Part shown: positions 56,232-64,000 of the stretch, in pieces
Layout of the letters: every line of letters starts with the position of its first letter
How positions within the stretch are numbered: the stretch's first letter is position 1
Assembly: GCF_000784835.1 (NCBI RefSeq)
Contig: NZ_JSFH01000009.1
Location: 310,001 to 374,000 of the forward strand
DNA: 64,000 nt
Direction: 5' to 3'
Source of the DNA: Thermotoga sp. Mc24
GTDB taxonomy: Bacteria > Thermotogota > Thermotogae > Thermotogales > Thermotogaceae
Program-made: the position numbers and the translations under genes
The notes under the pieces: generated by a model
Databases searched by the model: none
What the model saw: the letters and a program-made list of their open reading frames with translations, nothing else
Told to the model about the DNA's origin: nothing

Positions 56232-57527
56232 TCACTCCTTTTCAAAGCGTTTGAAAATGTGGTCCACGTGTTTCAGGTAATAAGAGATATCGAAGAGTTC
56301 TTCGAGCTCTTCTTTGGTAACCAGTTTCTTAACCTCTTCATCCTCGAGGAGGTACTCGAGGAAGTGTTTTTCGGAGTTCCAGGTTTTCAGAGCGTTCCTC
56401 TGGACGATATCGTAAGCCTCTTTCCTCGTGAGTCCTTTCTCTATGAGTTTCAGCAGGACTCTCTGGGAGAACACGAGTCCCTTTGTGAGATCTATGTTCT
56501 TCTTCATTCTTTCTTCGTTCACTTTCATGTTCCTCACTACGTTTGTAGCCGTGACGATCATGTAGTAAAGAGTCTGTGTGGCGTCAGGAAAAACGTATCT
56601 TTCAACGGAGGAGTGTGAGATGTCTCTCTCGTGCCAGAGAGCGATGTTTTCAAGGGAAGGATTGACGTACGCCCTCATCATTCTGGAAAGTCCCGTGAGG
56701 CGCTCGCAGGTGATGGGATTCTTCTTGTGGGGCATGGCGCTCGAGCCCCTCTGACCTTCCCTGAACGGTTCTTCCACCTCGAGCACTTCCGTTCTCTGGA
56801 GGTGTCTGATCTCGACAGCGATCCTTTCTATTCCCGCTGCCACGATCGCGAGTGTGGACAGGTAGAAAGCATGGCGGTCCCTCGGAACAACCTGTGTGGA
56901 GACGGGTTCAGGTTTCAATCCCAGGTACGAAAGTGCCTTCTCCTCCACCTCCGGTGGCACGTTTGCATAGTTTCCAACGGCACCACTGATCTTACCGTAA
57001 GAAACTTCATCTATCGCCCTCTCAAGGCGTTGGACGTTCCTTTTCATCTCGGAATACCATCCGAGGACCTTCAAGCCTAAAGAGGTGGGTTCCGCGTGGA
57101 CTCCGTGTGTTCTTCCAATGGTGGGAGTGTGTTTGTATCGATTTGCAGCTTCCCAGAGCACATCGCAGAATTCTTTTAGAGACTCTAACAGGATCTTTCC
57201 CGCTTCCACAAGAGCGAGGGAATTTGCGGTGTCGAGAACATCTGACGAGGTGAGACCGTAGTGGAAGAACCTCGAGTCTTCTCCTATCATCGAGCCGACT
57301 CCTTCGACGAACGCCACCACATCGTGGCTCGTTCTCTCTTCTATTTTCTTGAACAGTTCCACATCTATCTTAGCGTTGTTCCTTATTCTCTCTGTCACTC
57401 CCTTCGGAATCGTTCCCAGTTCTTCGTACGCCCTCGTCACTGCCAGTTCCACTTCCAGCCATCTTCTGTACTTCGCTTCCTCCGTCCAGAGATCCTTCAT
57501 CGGTGACAGCGAATACCTTTCTACCAT
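56232..57527 (-). CDS. purB: Adenylosuccinate lyase
   Basis: 431 residues from the ATG at 57527, seven bases after GGGAGG. Fumarase superfamily signature GQRGSSAMPHKKNPI near 265-280, catalytic His in TIGRTHGVHAEPTSLG, and TSSDVLDTANSL. It performs two fumarate-releasing steps of purine synthesis. The 5' 158 bp are also read in another frame by the upstream membrane protein gene. Confidence 0.97.
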   Translation of the reverse strand: MVERYSLSPMKDLWTEEAKYRRWLEVELAVTRAYEELGTIPKGVTERIRNNAKIDVELFKKIEERTSHDVVAFVEGVGSMIGEDSRFFHYGLTSSDVLDTANSLALVEAGKILLESLKEFCDVLWEAANRYKHTPTIGRTHGVHAEPTSLGLKVLGWYSEMKRNVQRLERAIDEVSYGKISGAVGNYANVPPEVEEKALSYLGLKPEPVSTQVVPRDRHAFYLSTLAIVAAGIERIAVEIRHLQRTEVLEVEEPFREGQRGSSAMPHKKNPITCERLTGLSRMMRAYVNPSLENIALWHERDISHSSVERYVFPDATQTLYYMIVTATNVVRNMKVNEERMKKNIDLTKGLVFSQRVLLKLIEKGLTRKEAYDIVQRNALKTWNSEKHFLEYLLEDEEVKKLVTKEELEELFDISYYLKHVDHIFKRFEKE

Positions 57528-57945
57528 CTTTTTCCCTCCCAAACAGATCTCTTATGAACACGAGCGCAACAACAGGAAAAACAAGATAAGAAGCCGTTGG
57601 ATATTTAATACTCGCCACCTTCCACAACGCCATCGCAACGAGAAACCAGAAAAGCGATTTGAGAGGTATGTTCACGGCTTTTTTCTTTGCAAAACTGGTG
57701 ACGATCAGAGGAAAGAAAGACAGCACCAGAAACAACTCGGCTCGATCGTAATTTGTTCCTTTCAAATATTCGAACCCCTCGAGGACGAGGAGAAAGATCA
57801 GACTCACATGAAACAGGGTCTTTTCTCTCTCACTTCTGGTGAAGAAGAAAACAACGGAAGCGATAAGAGCGAGTATCGATACAAAAGTACTGTCTTTCCA
57901 GGAGAGAACAGCGAAGATCAGAGAAAGTCCCAGGCCTAACATCAT
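57370..57945 (-). CDS. Small membrane protein running into purB
   Basis: 191 residues from the ATG that overlaps the rlmD stop by 4 bp. Residues 1-138 contain about six helices and no known motif. The rest (REKDGRKVFAVTDEGSLDGG onward) lies inside purB in another frame and is polar and Gly/Ser/Glu-rich. A one-base shift would reach TAA at 57554-57552, some 25 bp before the purB ATG, and a -1 slip on the AAAAA run would reach TAG at once. The functional end is probably near residue 131. Confidence 0.6.
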   Translation of the reverse strand: MMLGLGLSLIFAVLSWKDSTFVSILALIASVVFFFTRSEREKTLFHVSLIFLLVLEGFEYLKGTNYDRAELFLVLSFFPLIVTSFAKKKAVNIPLKSLFWFLVAMALWKVASIKYPTASYLVFPVVALVFIRDLFGREKDGRKVFAVTDEGSLDGGSEVQKMAGSGTGSDEGVRRTGNDSEGSDRENKEQR

Positions 57946-59261
57946 CGATCCCCTTTCACGAGAGTCACAGCAGTTTCCACATGGTAAGTCTGAGGAAACA
58001 TGTCGAAAGGCTTCACCCTGACAATAGAATAGCCGTTTTCCACCAGCACCTTGAGGTCTCTCACCAGAGTAGAAGGCTCACATGAGACGTAAACGATCCT
58101 TTCGGGTGAAAGTCTCGCTATTTCTTTCATCGCTTCTGGACCCGCACCTGATCTCGGTGGGTCCAGGATTATCCTGTCTGCCCTTCCGCTGTAGTTTCTC
58201 AGAAAGTCCAGCACATCTTGTTCCACGTATTCTATGTTCCTTCTGCTGTTTATGTTTGCGTTCGCCTTTCCAGCTTTCACGGCGACTCTGCTGGATTCAA
58301 CAGAGATCACCCTCGCTGCCGAAAAGGAAGTCCTCATGGAAAACGTACCGATACCCGCATACAGGTCCAGCACCATCTCGTTACCCTGAAGTGATAGTTC
58401 CCTGTACACGTGATCTATCAGTTTGGATGTGATGGAGTAGTTGCTCTGGAAAAAGGCGGTCGGTGGAATTTGAAACCTTTCCCAGTCGAACTCTTCTACA
58501 ATTACACCCTCACCGTAGAGAGTTTTGTACGGTCCCCTTAGGACCACAGAATCTTTGGAGTTCATCACATGGATGATGGAGTGAATCTTTGGAAATCTCT
58601 TCAATACAGCACGAACCAGATCCCTTCCCCAGGGAAAGGATTCCGTCTTCGTCACAAAGATCACCATGAACTGGTCCGTGCTGAATGCGTACCTGATCAC
58701 GAGGTGCTTGAGCACTCCCTTCCTCGTTTCCCAGTTGTAAACAGGAATGTTGAGTACCTGAACGGCCTCTTTTACAGTGTTCAGAATCTCACCCGTGCCT
58801 TCCGGTGCCACCTCACAGTCTTTTATGTCAATCACAAAATCGGAGTTTCTCTTTTTCAACCCCAATTTTCTTCCCTGAAAATGAAACTCCATTTTCGTCC
58901 TGTAGTGAAAAACAAGATCACTCGGCTCCACATCTTCCACTTCTACCTTCAGATTTGAGCGTTCGAAAAGATCGATCAATACCTCCTTTTTGTAACGAAG
59001 CTGGGTTTCATACTTCACATCCATCCAGTGACAGCCACCGCATCTTCCAAAGTATCTGCAGGGTGGTTTTGTTCGATCTTCGGATTCTTTCAGAAGGGAA
59101 ACTACCTTTCCAAAAGAAAAATCCCTTTTCTCTCTGTAGGTTTTTATCAGGACTTCCTCACCGGGATACGCTCCTTCTACGAGAACTACCTTGCCGTTCG
59201 AAAGATGGGCAAGGCCGTAACCTCCGTTGATCATCTTCTGTATCCTCACCTGCTCCAGCAT
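57942..59261 (-). CDS. rlmD: 23S rRNA/tRNA (uracil-5-)-methyltransferase, RlmD/TrmA family
   Basis: 439 residues. An N-terminal TRAM domain (about 1-60), then the Fe-S cysteines (CRYFGRCGGCHW near 70-80 and a later Cys in DCEV), and the C-terminal SAM methyltransferase with VLDLYAGIGTFSM, ILDPPRSG and the nucleophile in VSCEPSTLVRDL. It methylates uridine C5 in rRNA or tRNA; which site cannot be read from sequence. It starts 3 bp after argS. Confidence 0.93.
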   Translation of the reverse strand: MLEQVRIQKMINGGYGLAHLSNGKVVLVEGAYPGEEVLIKTYREKRDFSFGKVVSLLKESEDRTKPPCRYFGRCGGCHWMDVKYETQLRYKKEVLIDLFERSNLKVEVEDVEPSDLVFHYRTKMEFHFQGRKLGLKKRNSDFVIDIKDCEVAPEGTGEILNTVKEAVQVLNIPVYNWETRKGVLKHLVIRYAFSTDQFMVIFVTKTESFPWGRDLVRAVLKRFPKIHSIIHVMNSKDSVVLRGPYKTLYGEGVIVEEFDWERFQIPPTAFFQSNYSITSKLIDHVYRELSLQGNEMVLDLYAGIGTFSMRTSFSAARVISVESSRVAVKAGKANANINSRRNIEYVEQDVLDFLRNYSGRADRIILDPPRSGAGPEAMKEIARLSPERIVYVSCEPSTLVRDLKVLVENGYSIVRVKPFDMFPQTYHVETAVTLVKGDR

Positions 59262-59264
59262 CTT

Positions 59265-60905
59265 TCACATCCTCTCTGGTGCGGAAACTCCTATGAGTTT
59301 CAGACCCTTTCTTAAAACGATACCCGTTGCGAGGGCAAGGTTGAGTCGCGCGTTCGAAAGTTCGGGATTCTCAGGATCCACTATCACGTGTTTGGTGTAG
59401 AACGCGTGGAAGGACTCGGCGAGCGACTGGAGATAGTTCGTGAGCCTGTTCGGTGCGAACATCTGCGCGACCTCTTTCAAAGCGGTGTTGAACATACCGA
59501 GGTTTCTCATCAGAACCCTTTCTTCTTCGTTTCCAAGCAGTTCAAGGTGTTTTCCCTCTTCAAACTTCACACCTTTCTTTTCCGCGTTGGAGAAGAGATT
59601 GTGGATCCTGGCATGTGCGTACTGAACGTAGTAAACTGGGTTGTCCATGGATTTGGCCTTCGCCAGATCGATATCGAACACCATGTGGGTATTGGGGTCC
59701 ACCATCGCAAAGAAATATCGGGTGGCGTCTCTTCCCACTTCGTCGAGAAGTTCGTCCAGAGTGACGAATTCTCCCGCTCGCGTGGACATGCGAACGATTT
59801 CCCCACCACGTTTCAGAGTAACGAACTGATGCAGTATAACGTTGAAGAAATCGTCGGGAATGTCGAGGGCTTTCATCGCTGCCTTCATTCTTGGTATGTG
59901 GCCGTGATGGTCACTACCCCAGATGTCGTAAACCTTCCTGAAACCTCTCTTGTATTTCTTGTAGTGATACGCGATATCCGTCATGAAGTACGTGTATGTA
60001 CCGTCGCTTCTCACAAGAACCTTGTCTTCCTCATCTATGAAGGCAGAGACTTTCAACCACACAGCACCGTCTTTTTCGTAAACAACGTCCTTGTTCTTGA
60101 GGAGTTTCAGCACCTCTTCGACAGTCCCATCCTCTATCAAACTCTTTTCTGAGAAGTACACATCGAACGAAGAACCAATCTTTTCAAGGGTATCTTTCAT
60201 GGAGGAGAGCATTCTGTTCAGCGCTGTCTGTTTGAAAAACTCCTCCACTTCTTCGTTCCACAGATCTTTGTATCTATCTCCGATTTCGTTCACCAGATCC
60301 CTCGCGATGTCCACGAGGTATTCCCCGCGATAGCCCCCTTCGGGAATTTCTTTTTCAACTCCGAGAAGCTGATTGTACCTTGCCCAGAGCGACTGAGCGA
60401 GAAGCCTTATCTGTTTTCCAGCGTCGTTTATATACATTTCCCTCGTCACATCGTAACCGAGCTCTTTGTAAACCTCGGAAAGCACGTCACCTATGATGAT
60501 CTGTCTGCCGTGTCCAACGGTGAATGGTCCCGTTGGGTTTGCACTTCCGTATTCGAACTGCACCTTCATTCCATTTCCAACGTTTTCTCTCCCGTACTCG
60601 TCTTTTTTCTCCAGCACGGTTTTAACCACTCCACGGAGCAGTTCGTTCGACAGGAAGAAATTTATGAAACCGGGTCCCATGATTTCTATCCTGTCAAACG
60701 AGGGATCTTCATCGAGACTTTTTACGATCTCTTTAGCTATCTCCCGCGGGTTTTTCTTCAAAGTTTTTGCGAGCTTCATAGCAACGTTGGTGGACAGATC
60801 TCCGAATTCCTTTCTGGGTGGAATTTCGACCTCGAATTCGATTTCTGAACCGTACGCTTTAGAGATGACTTCGGACACCTTTTGCCTGATCGCGTTCACC
60901 AGCAC
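59265..60905 (-). CDS. argS: Arginyl-tRNA synthetase
   Basis: 546 residues from a GTG behind GGAGG. An ArgRS N-terminal Add-1 domain leads to the class I fold with [19 protein letters not shown] (HIGH site as VGHG) and [13 protein letters not shown] in the KMSKS place. The C-terminal anticodon domain ends [14 protein letters not shown]. It charges tRNA-Arg. A 37-bp gap to the upstream gene is the largest in the train. Confidence 0.97.
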
Positions 60906-60942
60906 TCTACCGCACCTCCATGTTTCGGATTCTGCTGATCTG

Positions 60943-61773
60943 TTACCCTCTGAAGAGAATGTGTTTCACCGTATCTATCCTGTGCCTCTTTCCCTTTAGA
61001 AGATCCAGTTCGAGGTCCACGGACATTTTCACACCACAATCCTGTCGCAGAAAACCCGTCAGGTTCGGGGTGAGCGGGATAGGTGCGCTCACGTAGCTTT
61101 TCCCTCGGTAAGTTTTTCCAAGAAAAGTTCCTCTTGGAGAAACTTTGATTCCAAAAACCTCGAGACTCTGGGAACGTGCCCATAGACCTTTTTTCTCTTT
61201 CCACCAGTCGTTTTCTTCCGTTTCCAGATCGAAGTGGATGAAAGCAAAGACGTTCTTTTCCACGAGCGGCCTCAGAGCCTTTGAAGAGAGTGTGTCTTCC
61301 TTTCTGAGAACTGCGGCGTACCATTCCCCAAAATCCGCAACTGCGAACCTTTCTCTGAGGGTGTATCGATGTAACACTTCACCGTTTTCTATCACCAGCA
61401 CATCGGGAGATGTTCGAAAAGTCTCCACACCTGGAGCGACAATTGGTACGTCCAGTCCTTTCGAAATGTATCGAAGCAGATCTGTGTAAAATGGATCGAG
61501 TTTTTCAAAATTCTCTATTCTTATCGGAGAAACCCCGGCGAGGAGATTACCTGTCAGTCTTGGGAAAATGAGAAGGTCCACAAAAGGAAGATCCTCCTGC
61601 AAGATTTCCATCAGAGCATCTATGAAATCGTCCGCGGATTTGAACATCTGGTCCAGAGGAAACGCGACGCACACTACCCTTTTTACACCTTTTCTGCTTC
61701 GGTGCACTCTTGAGATTTTTCTTTTCGGGATCAACCTTTTTTTCACCATCTTCCAGAGAATGTTCTCAAACAT
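60943..61773 (-). CDS. Degenerate nitrilase (CN-hydrolase)-fold protein
   Basis: 276 residues, about nitrilase length. The family layout is visible: [15 protein letters not shown] near 63 (DLIVFPE in nitrilases), a [19 protein letters not shown] strand near 130, and [39 protein letters not shown] near 200. The Glu of the catalytic triad is replaced by Arg (FPR), the Lys by Arg (YTLRER), and the Cys site reads FIHFDLETE. All three catalytic residues therefore appear lost. Role unknown. It overlaps the next related gene by 8 bp. Confidence 0.6.
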   Translation of the reverse strand: MFENILWKMVKKRLIPKRKISRVHRSRKGVKRVVCVAFPLDQMFKSADDFIDALMEILQEDLPFVDLLIFPRLTGNLLAGVSPIRIENFEKLDPFYTDLLRYISKGLDVPIVAPGVETFRTSPDVLVIENGEVLHRYTLRERFAVADFGEWYAAVLRKEDTLSSKALRPLVEKNVFAFIHFDLETEENDWWKEKKGLWARSQSLEVFGIKVSPRGTFLGKTYRGKSYVSAPIPLTPNLTGFLRQDCGVKMSVDLELDLLKGKRHRIDTVKHILFRG

Positions 61774-62287
61774 CTTCGGCTTCCTCCGAAGAGAAGAAAT
61801 TCTTTTTCAACTCCAGAAAAACGGGAGCTACTCCCTCTGCCACGACCCCCGTTTGGTTTTTTGTTTTTTCGAGAGGAAAGTAGATATTGTTGTGAACCTT
61901 TCCCAGGAAATTCAACAAGACTATGGAGGCCAGAGATGTTTCCTGCGTGTGTGCCCAGAACTTTGCCTTTACAAAATTAAAATCTATGAAGTTTTGAATC
62001 TCACAGAAACCAACCACCAGTTTCGCACCGTTCTCTTTTGCAATGTAAAAGACTTCCGGGTAGAGAGCAAGATCCCCACCCACCACAAAAATATTTATGT
62101 CAGCATCTACGATTCCGAATTCGTAACCCTTCTTCCATTCCCTTCCGTTCTTTCCGATGATGAAAAATTTGCTGGTACCCACAATGGAAAATCTGGCGTT
62201 GTCTGGAATCACATCCAGCCATGATATGAAAAGGTCTATTGTTTCAAACTCCTCAAGAGATACGGGTGATCCAACCAGAATTTTCAA
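61766..62287 (-). CDS. Short degenerate nitrilase-like protein
   Basis: 173 residues. Residues ~78-115 (GIVDADINIFVVGGDLALYPEVFYIAKENGAKLVVGFCE) follow the CYDLRFPE...GA.LLV strand-helix of nitrilases but with Gly at the Cys position. KAKFWAHTQETSLASIVLLNFLGK fits the next conserved block. The N-terminal half of the nitrilase domain is missing. It lies between hisS and the related longer gene, overlaps the latter by 8 bp, and may form a complex with it (inference). Confidence 0.5.
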   Translation of the reverse strand: MKILVGSPVSLEEFETIDLFISWLDVIPDNARFSIVGTSKFFIIGKNGREWKKGYEFGIVDADINIFVVGGDLALYPEVFYIAKENGAKLVVGFCEIQNFIDFNFVKAKFWAHTQETSLASIVLLNFLGKVHNNIYFPLEKTKNQTGVVAEGVAPVFLELKKNFFSSEEAEDV

Positions 62288-62314
62288 CTTGATCCACCCA
62301 TTTCAAGTATAGCA

Positions 62315-63577
62315 TCAATCTTTTGAAACCCTTTCAGCGATGTAGTCAGCGGCGAAGTCCCGATCGATTTCAACCTGGTCTCCCGTCTCGAGGTCGCGGA
62401 GAATGACGATTCCTTTTTCCAGTTCTTCATCACCAATAATGACCGCATACCTCGATCCCATTCTGCTGGCGTGCTTAAGCTGACCGGAGAGCTTTCTATC
62501 CATGATGTCCACATCCACACTCAGGCCCTTCTTTCTCAATTCACCCGCAAGCTGGACACCATCCATAAAGGCTTTTTCACCAAGAGTTGCGATGTAAACA
62601 AGATGAACATTTTTCATCGGGATTTCTATTCCCTCTGCTTTTAAAGCGAGTATAATTCTCTCTATACCACCTGCAAAACCAAGGGCGGGTACGGAAGAGC
62701 CCCCAAGTTCCGCAAAAAGGCCATCGTACCTTCCACCACCCGCGATGGCGCTCTGGGCTCCAAGACCTTCGTGCCTCACCTCAAAAACCGTTCTGGTGTA
62801 GTAGTCGAGCCCGCGGACCAGGGTGTGATCTTCCACGTATTCGATCTCGAAAGTGTTGAGGTACTCTTTCAACTTCTTGTAGTGTGCCCTGCAGGAATCA
62901 CAGAGATAGTCGACGCTTTTTGGTGCATTCAGAGAGTATTCGTGGTCCACCTTGCAATCGAGCAGTCTCAAAATGTTCGTCTCGTAACGTCTTTTGCAGT
63001 CGTCACAGAGATTGTCCAGAACTTGACCGTAATACTCTTTGAGGGCTTCGCGATAGTTTTTCCTGCACACCGGACAGCCTATGGAATTCAGGTGAATCTT
63101 GTATTTCGTGAGTCCGAGCCTTCTCAAGAAGGTATCAACCAGCATGATCACCTCGAAATCCGCTTTTGGAGATTCGGGGCCGATGATCTCGAAACCCACC
63201 TGGTGAAACTGTCTCAATCTCCCCGATTGTGGTTTTTCGTATCGGAACATGGGACCTATGTAGTAGTATCTCTGCTGAAACCCCCTGTCTATCAGAGAAT
63301 TCTCCAGAAAAGCCCTGACGACGGGCGCGGTACCTTCTGGTCTCAGAGTGATGCTCCTTCCCGCTTTGTCCTGGAAGGTGTACATCTCTTTCTGAACAAT
63401 GTCCGATTCTTCTCCCACACTTCTAACGAAAAGTTCCGTCTGTTCGAATATGGGAGTTCTGATCTCCTCTATTCCCGCGCTTTCGCACACATTTCTGAAG
63501 GTTTCCTCGACGTACCTCCAGTACCATATCTCTTCACCGAAGATATCGTTTGTTCCCTTTATCCTTCTGTATTTCAA
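62315..63577 (-). CDS. hisS: Histidyl-tRNA synthetase
   Basis: 420 residues from a TTG start nine bases after GGAGG. Class II motifs: KGTNDIFGEE, RPEGTAPVVRAFLE, FRYEKPQSGRLRQFHQVGFE, and the HisRS-specific LVRGLDYYTRTVFE and GGGRYDGL. Three CxxC pairs (CPVC, CDDC, CDSC) occur in the insertion domain, as in many thermophile HisRS. The anticodon-binding domain closes the protein. It overlaps the trkH gene by 4 bp. Confidence 0.97.
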   Translation of the reverse strand: MKYRRIKGTNDIFGEEIWYWRYVEETFRNVCESAGIEEIRTPIFEQTELFVRSVGEESDIVQKEMYTFQDKAGRSITLRPEGTAPVVRAFLENSLIDRGFQQRYYYIGPMFRYEKPQSGRLRQFHQVGFEIIGPESPKADFEVIMLVDTFLRRLGLTKYKIHLNSIGCPVCRKNYREALKEYYGQVLDNLCDDCKRRYETNILRLLDCKVDHEYSLNAPKSVDYLCDSCRAHYKKLKEYLNTFEIEYVEDHTLVRGLDYYTRTVFEVRHEGLGAQSAIAGGGRYDGLFAELGGSSVPALGFAGGIERIILALKAEGIEIPMKNVHLVYIATLGEKAFMDGVQLAGELRKKGLSVDVDIMDRKLSGQLKHASRMGSRYAVIIGDEELEKGIVILRDLETGDQVEIDRDFAADYIAERVSKD

Positions 63578-64000
63578 CTATTCACACCTCCCCTTTCCTC
63601 GAGAAGAATCTTCACATCTCTTATGATTCTCACAATTGCGTAAAAGACGACGAGGAATTCCAGTCTTCCGAGGAACATGCCCACCGTCATGGTCCATATT
63701 ACACCCACCGGAAGATTCGGACTGGTGAGCCCCACCGAGAGACCTACTCCATTCATTGCGGAGGAGAATTCGAACATGGAAACCAGTGGATCGTATCCGT
63801 AACTCATGAGGATCAAGGTTCCCACCAGATAGGTCAGAGCGTAGACACCAAAGAAGACGAACATGTCCTTTATGATCCCATCGTCTATGGTTTTCCTGTT
63901 TTCACCTTTCCAAACTATGATCTTTTCAACCTTTCGCCTCGGTCCCATGAAATTGATGATAGATCGATATATCAATTTCAGTGTGACGAACACTCTGAAC
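63574..64000 (-). CDS. trkH: TrkH/KtrB-type potassium transporter subunit, C-terminal part
   Basis: The reading frame enters from beyond 64000, so the N-terminus is outside the window; about 141 residues are seen. MFEFSSAMNGVGLSVGLTSPNLP is the fourth pore loop with its selectivity Gly, followed by MTVGMFLGRLEFLVVFY, the typical last helix. It moves K+ through the inner membrane with a TrkA/KtrA partner that is not in view. Confidence 0.93.
   Translation of the reverse strand, partial: FRVFVTLKLIYRSIINFMGPRRKVEKIIVWKGENRKTIDDGIIKDMFVFFGVYALTYLVGTLILMSYGYDPLVSMFEFSSAMNGVGLSVGLTSPNLPVGVIWTMTVGMFLGRLEFLVVFYAIVRIIRDVKILLEERGGVNS

Overview
The window looks like chromosome of a hyperthermophilic Thermotoga, most likely a close relative of T. 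maritima. From memory, the gene order matches the T. maritima MSB8 stretch that holds zwf/pgl, a peptide-type ABC transporter, icd, the liv transporter, ferritin, the small cupin, rnc, tmk, argF, purA, purB, argS and hisS. The 89-residue cupin differs from the T. maritima protein as I remember it at several residues, so a sister strain fits better than MSB8 itself. Other Thermotoga-like signs are very tight packing, frequent 4-bp ATGA overlaps, strong GGAGG ribosome binding sites, many GTG/TTG starts, AGA/AGG-rich arginine codons, and a very GC-rich structured RNA in a moderate-GC background.

Layout. 1-9167: metabolic and signalling genes: a 2-oxoacid:ferredoxin oxidoreductase fragment, a GGDEF protein, a metallo-beta-lactamase-fold hydrolase, MgtE with a possible structured leader, two alpha/beta hydrolases, an arginase-fold protein, a class I amidotransferase and a PspC/membrane pair. 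9256-18047: zwf-pgl, a five-gene peptide-type ABC operon with its own promoter, and icd. 18207-28492: a periplasmic thiol module (thioredoxin-like protein plus CcdA), the liv operon with a CBS-ACT protein, and a moxR-DUF58-membrane protein operon. 28652-31968: aminotransferase and phosphate acyltransferase genes, a nucleosidase and ferritin.

32050-45837 is the accessory-like part. It holds three tandem prepilin-like genes, a sigma-28-type promoter driving flaG-fliD, and a SARP-type regulator. A minus-strand set follows: three paralogous secreted proteins, an Ig-like secreted protein, a short secretin and an outer-membrane-barrel-like protein. Then come a cupin, the long-form SRP RNA, and a fourth prepilin-like gene whose apparent start lies inside the 3' end of the SRP RNA. 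No secretion ATPase or platform gene is in the window. This is the best candidate for an undescribed surface or secretion system.

45829-64000 is one unbroken minus-strand gene train of 23 genes. Transcription runs from trkH (partial) and hisS through argS, rlmD, purB, purA, argF, tmk and rnc into an Mrp/Mbh-type cation/proton antiporter module. No gap exceeds 37 bp and most genes overlap. In the antiporter module, the MrpA C-terminal regions are split between a DUF4040-like/solute-binding-lobe fusion and an MbhE-like/MnhB fusion, and the large NuoL-like MrpA domain is missing. The same train has two degenerate nitrilase-fold proteins side by side and two membrane-protein genes that run 158-179 bp out of frame into the next gene.

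No tRNA, rRNA, CRISPR array, insertion sequence or phage gene was seen. All database-dependent statements are family knowledge or inference; nothing was searched.
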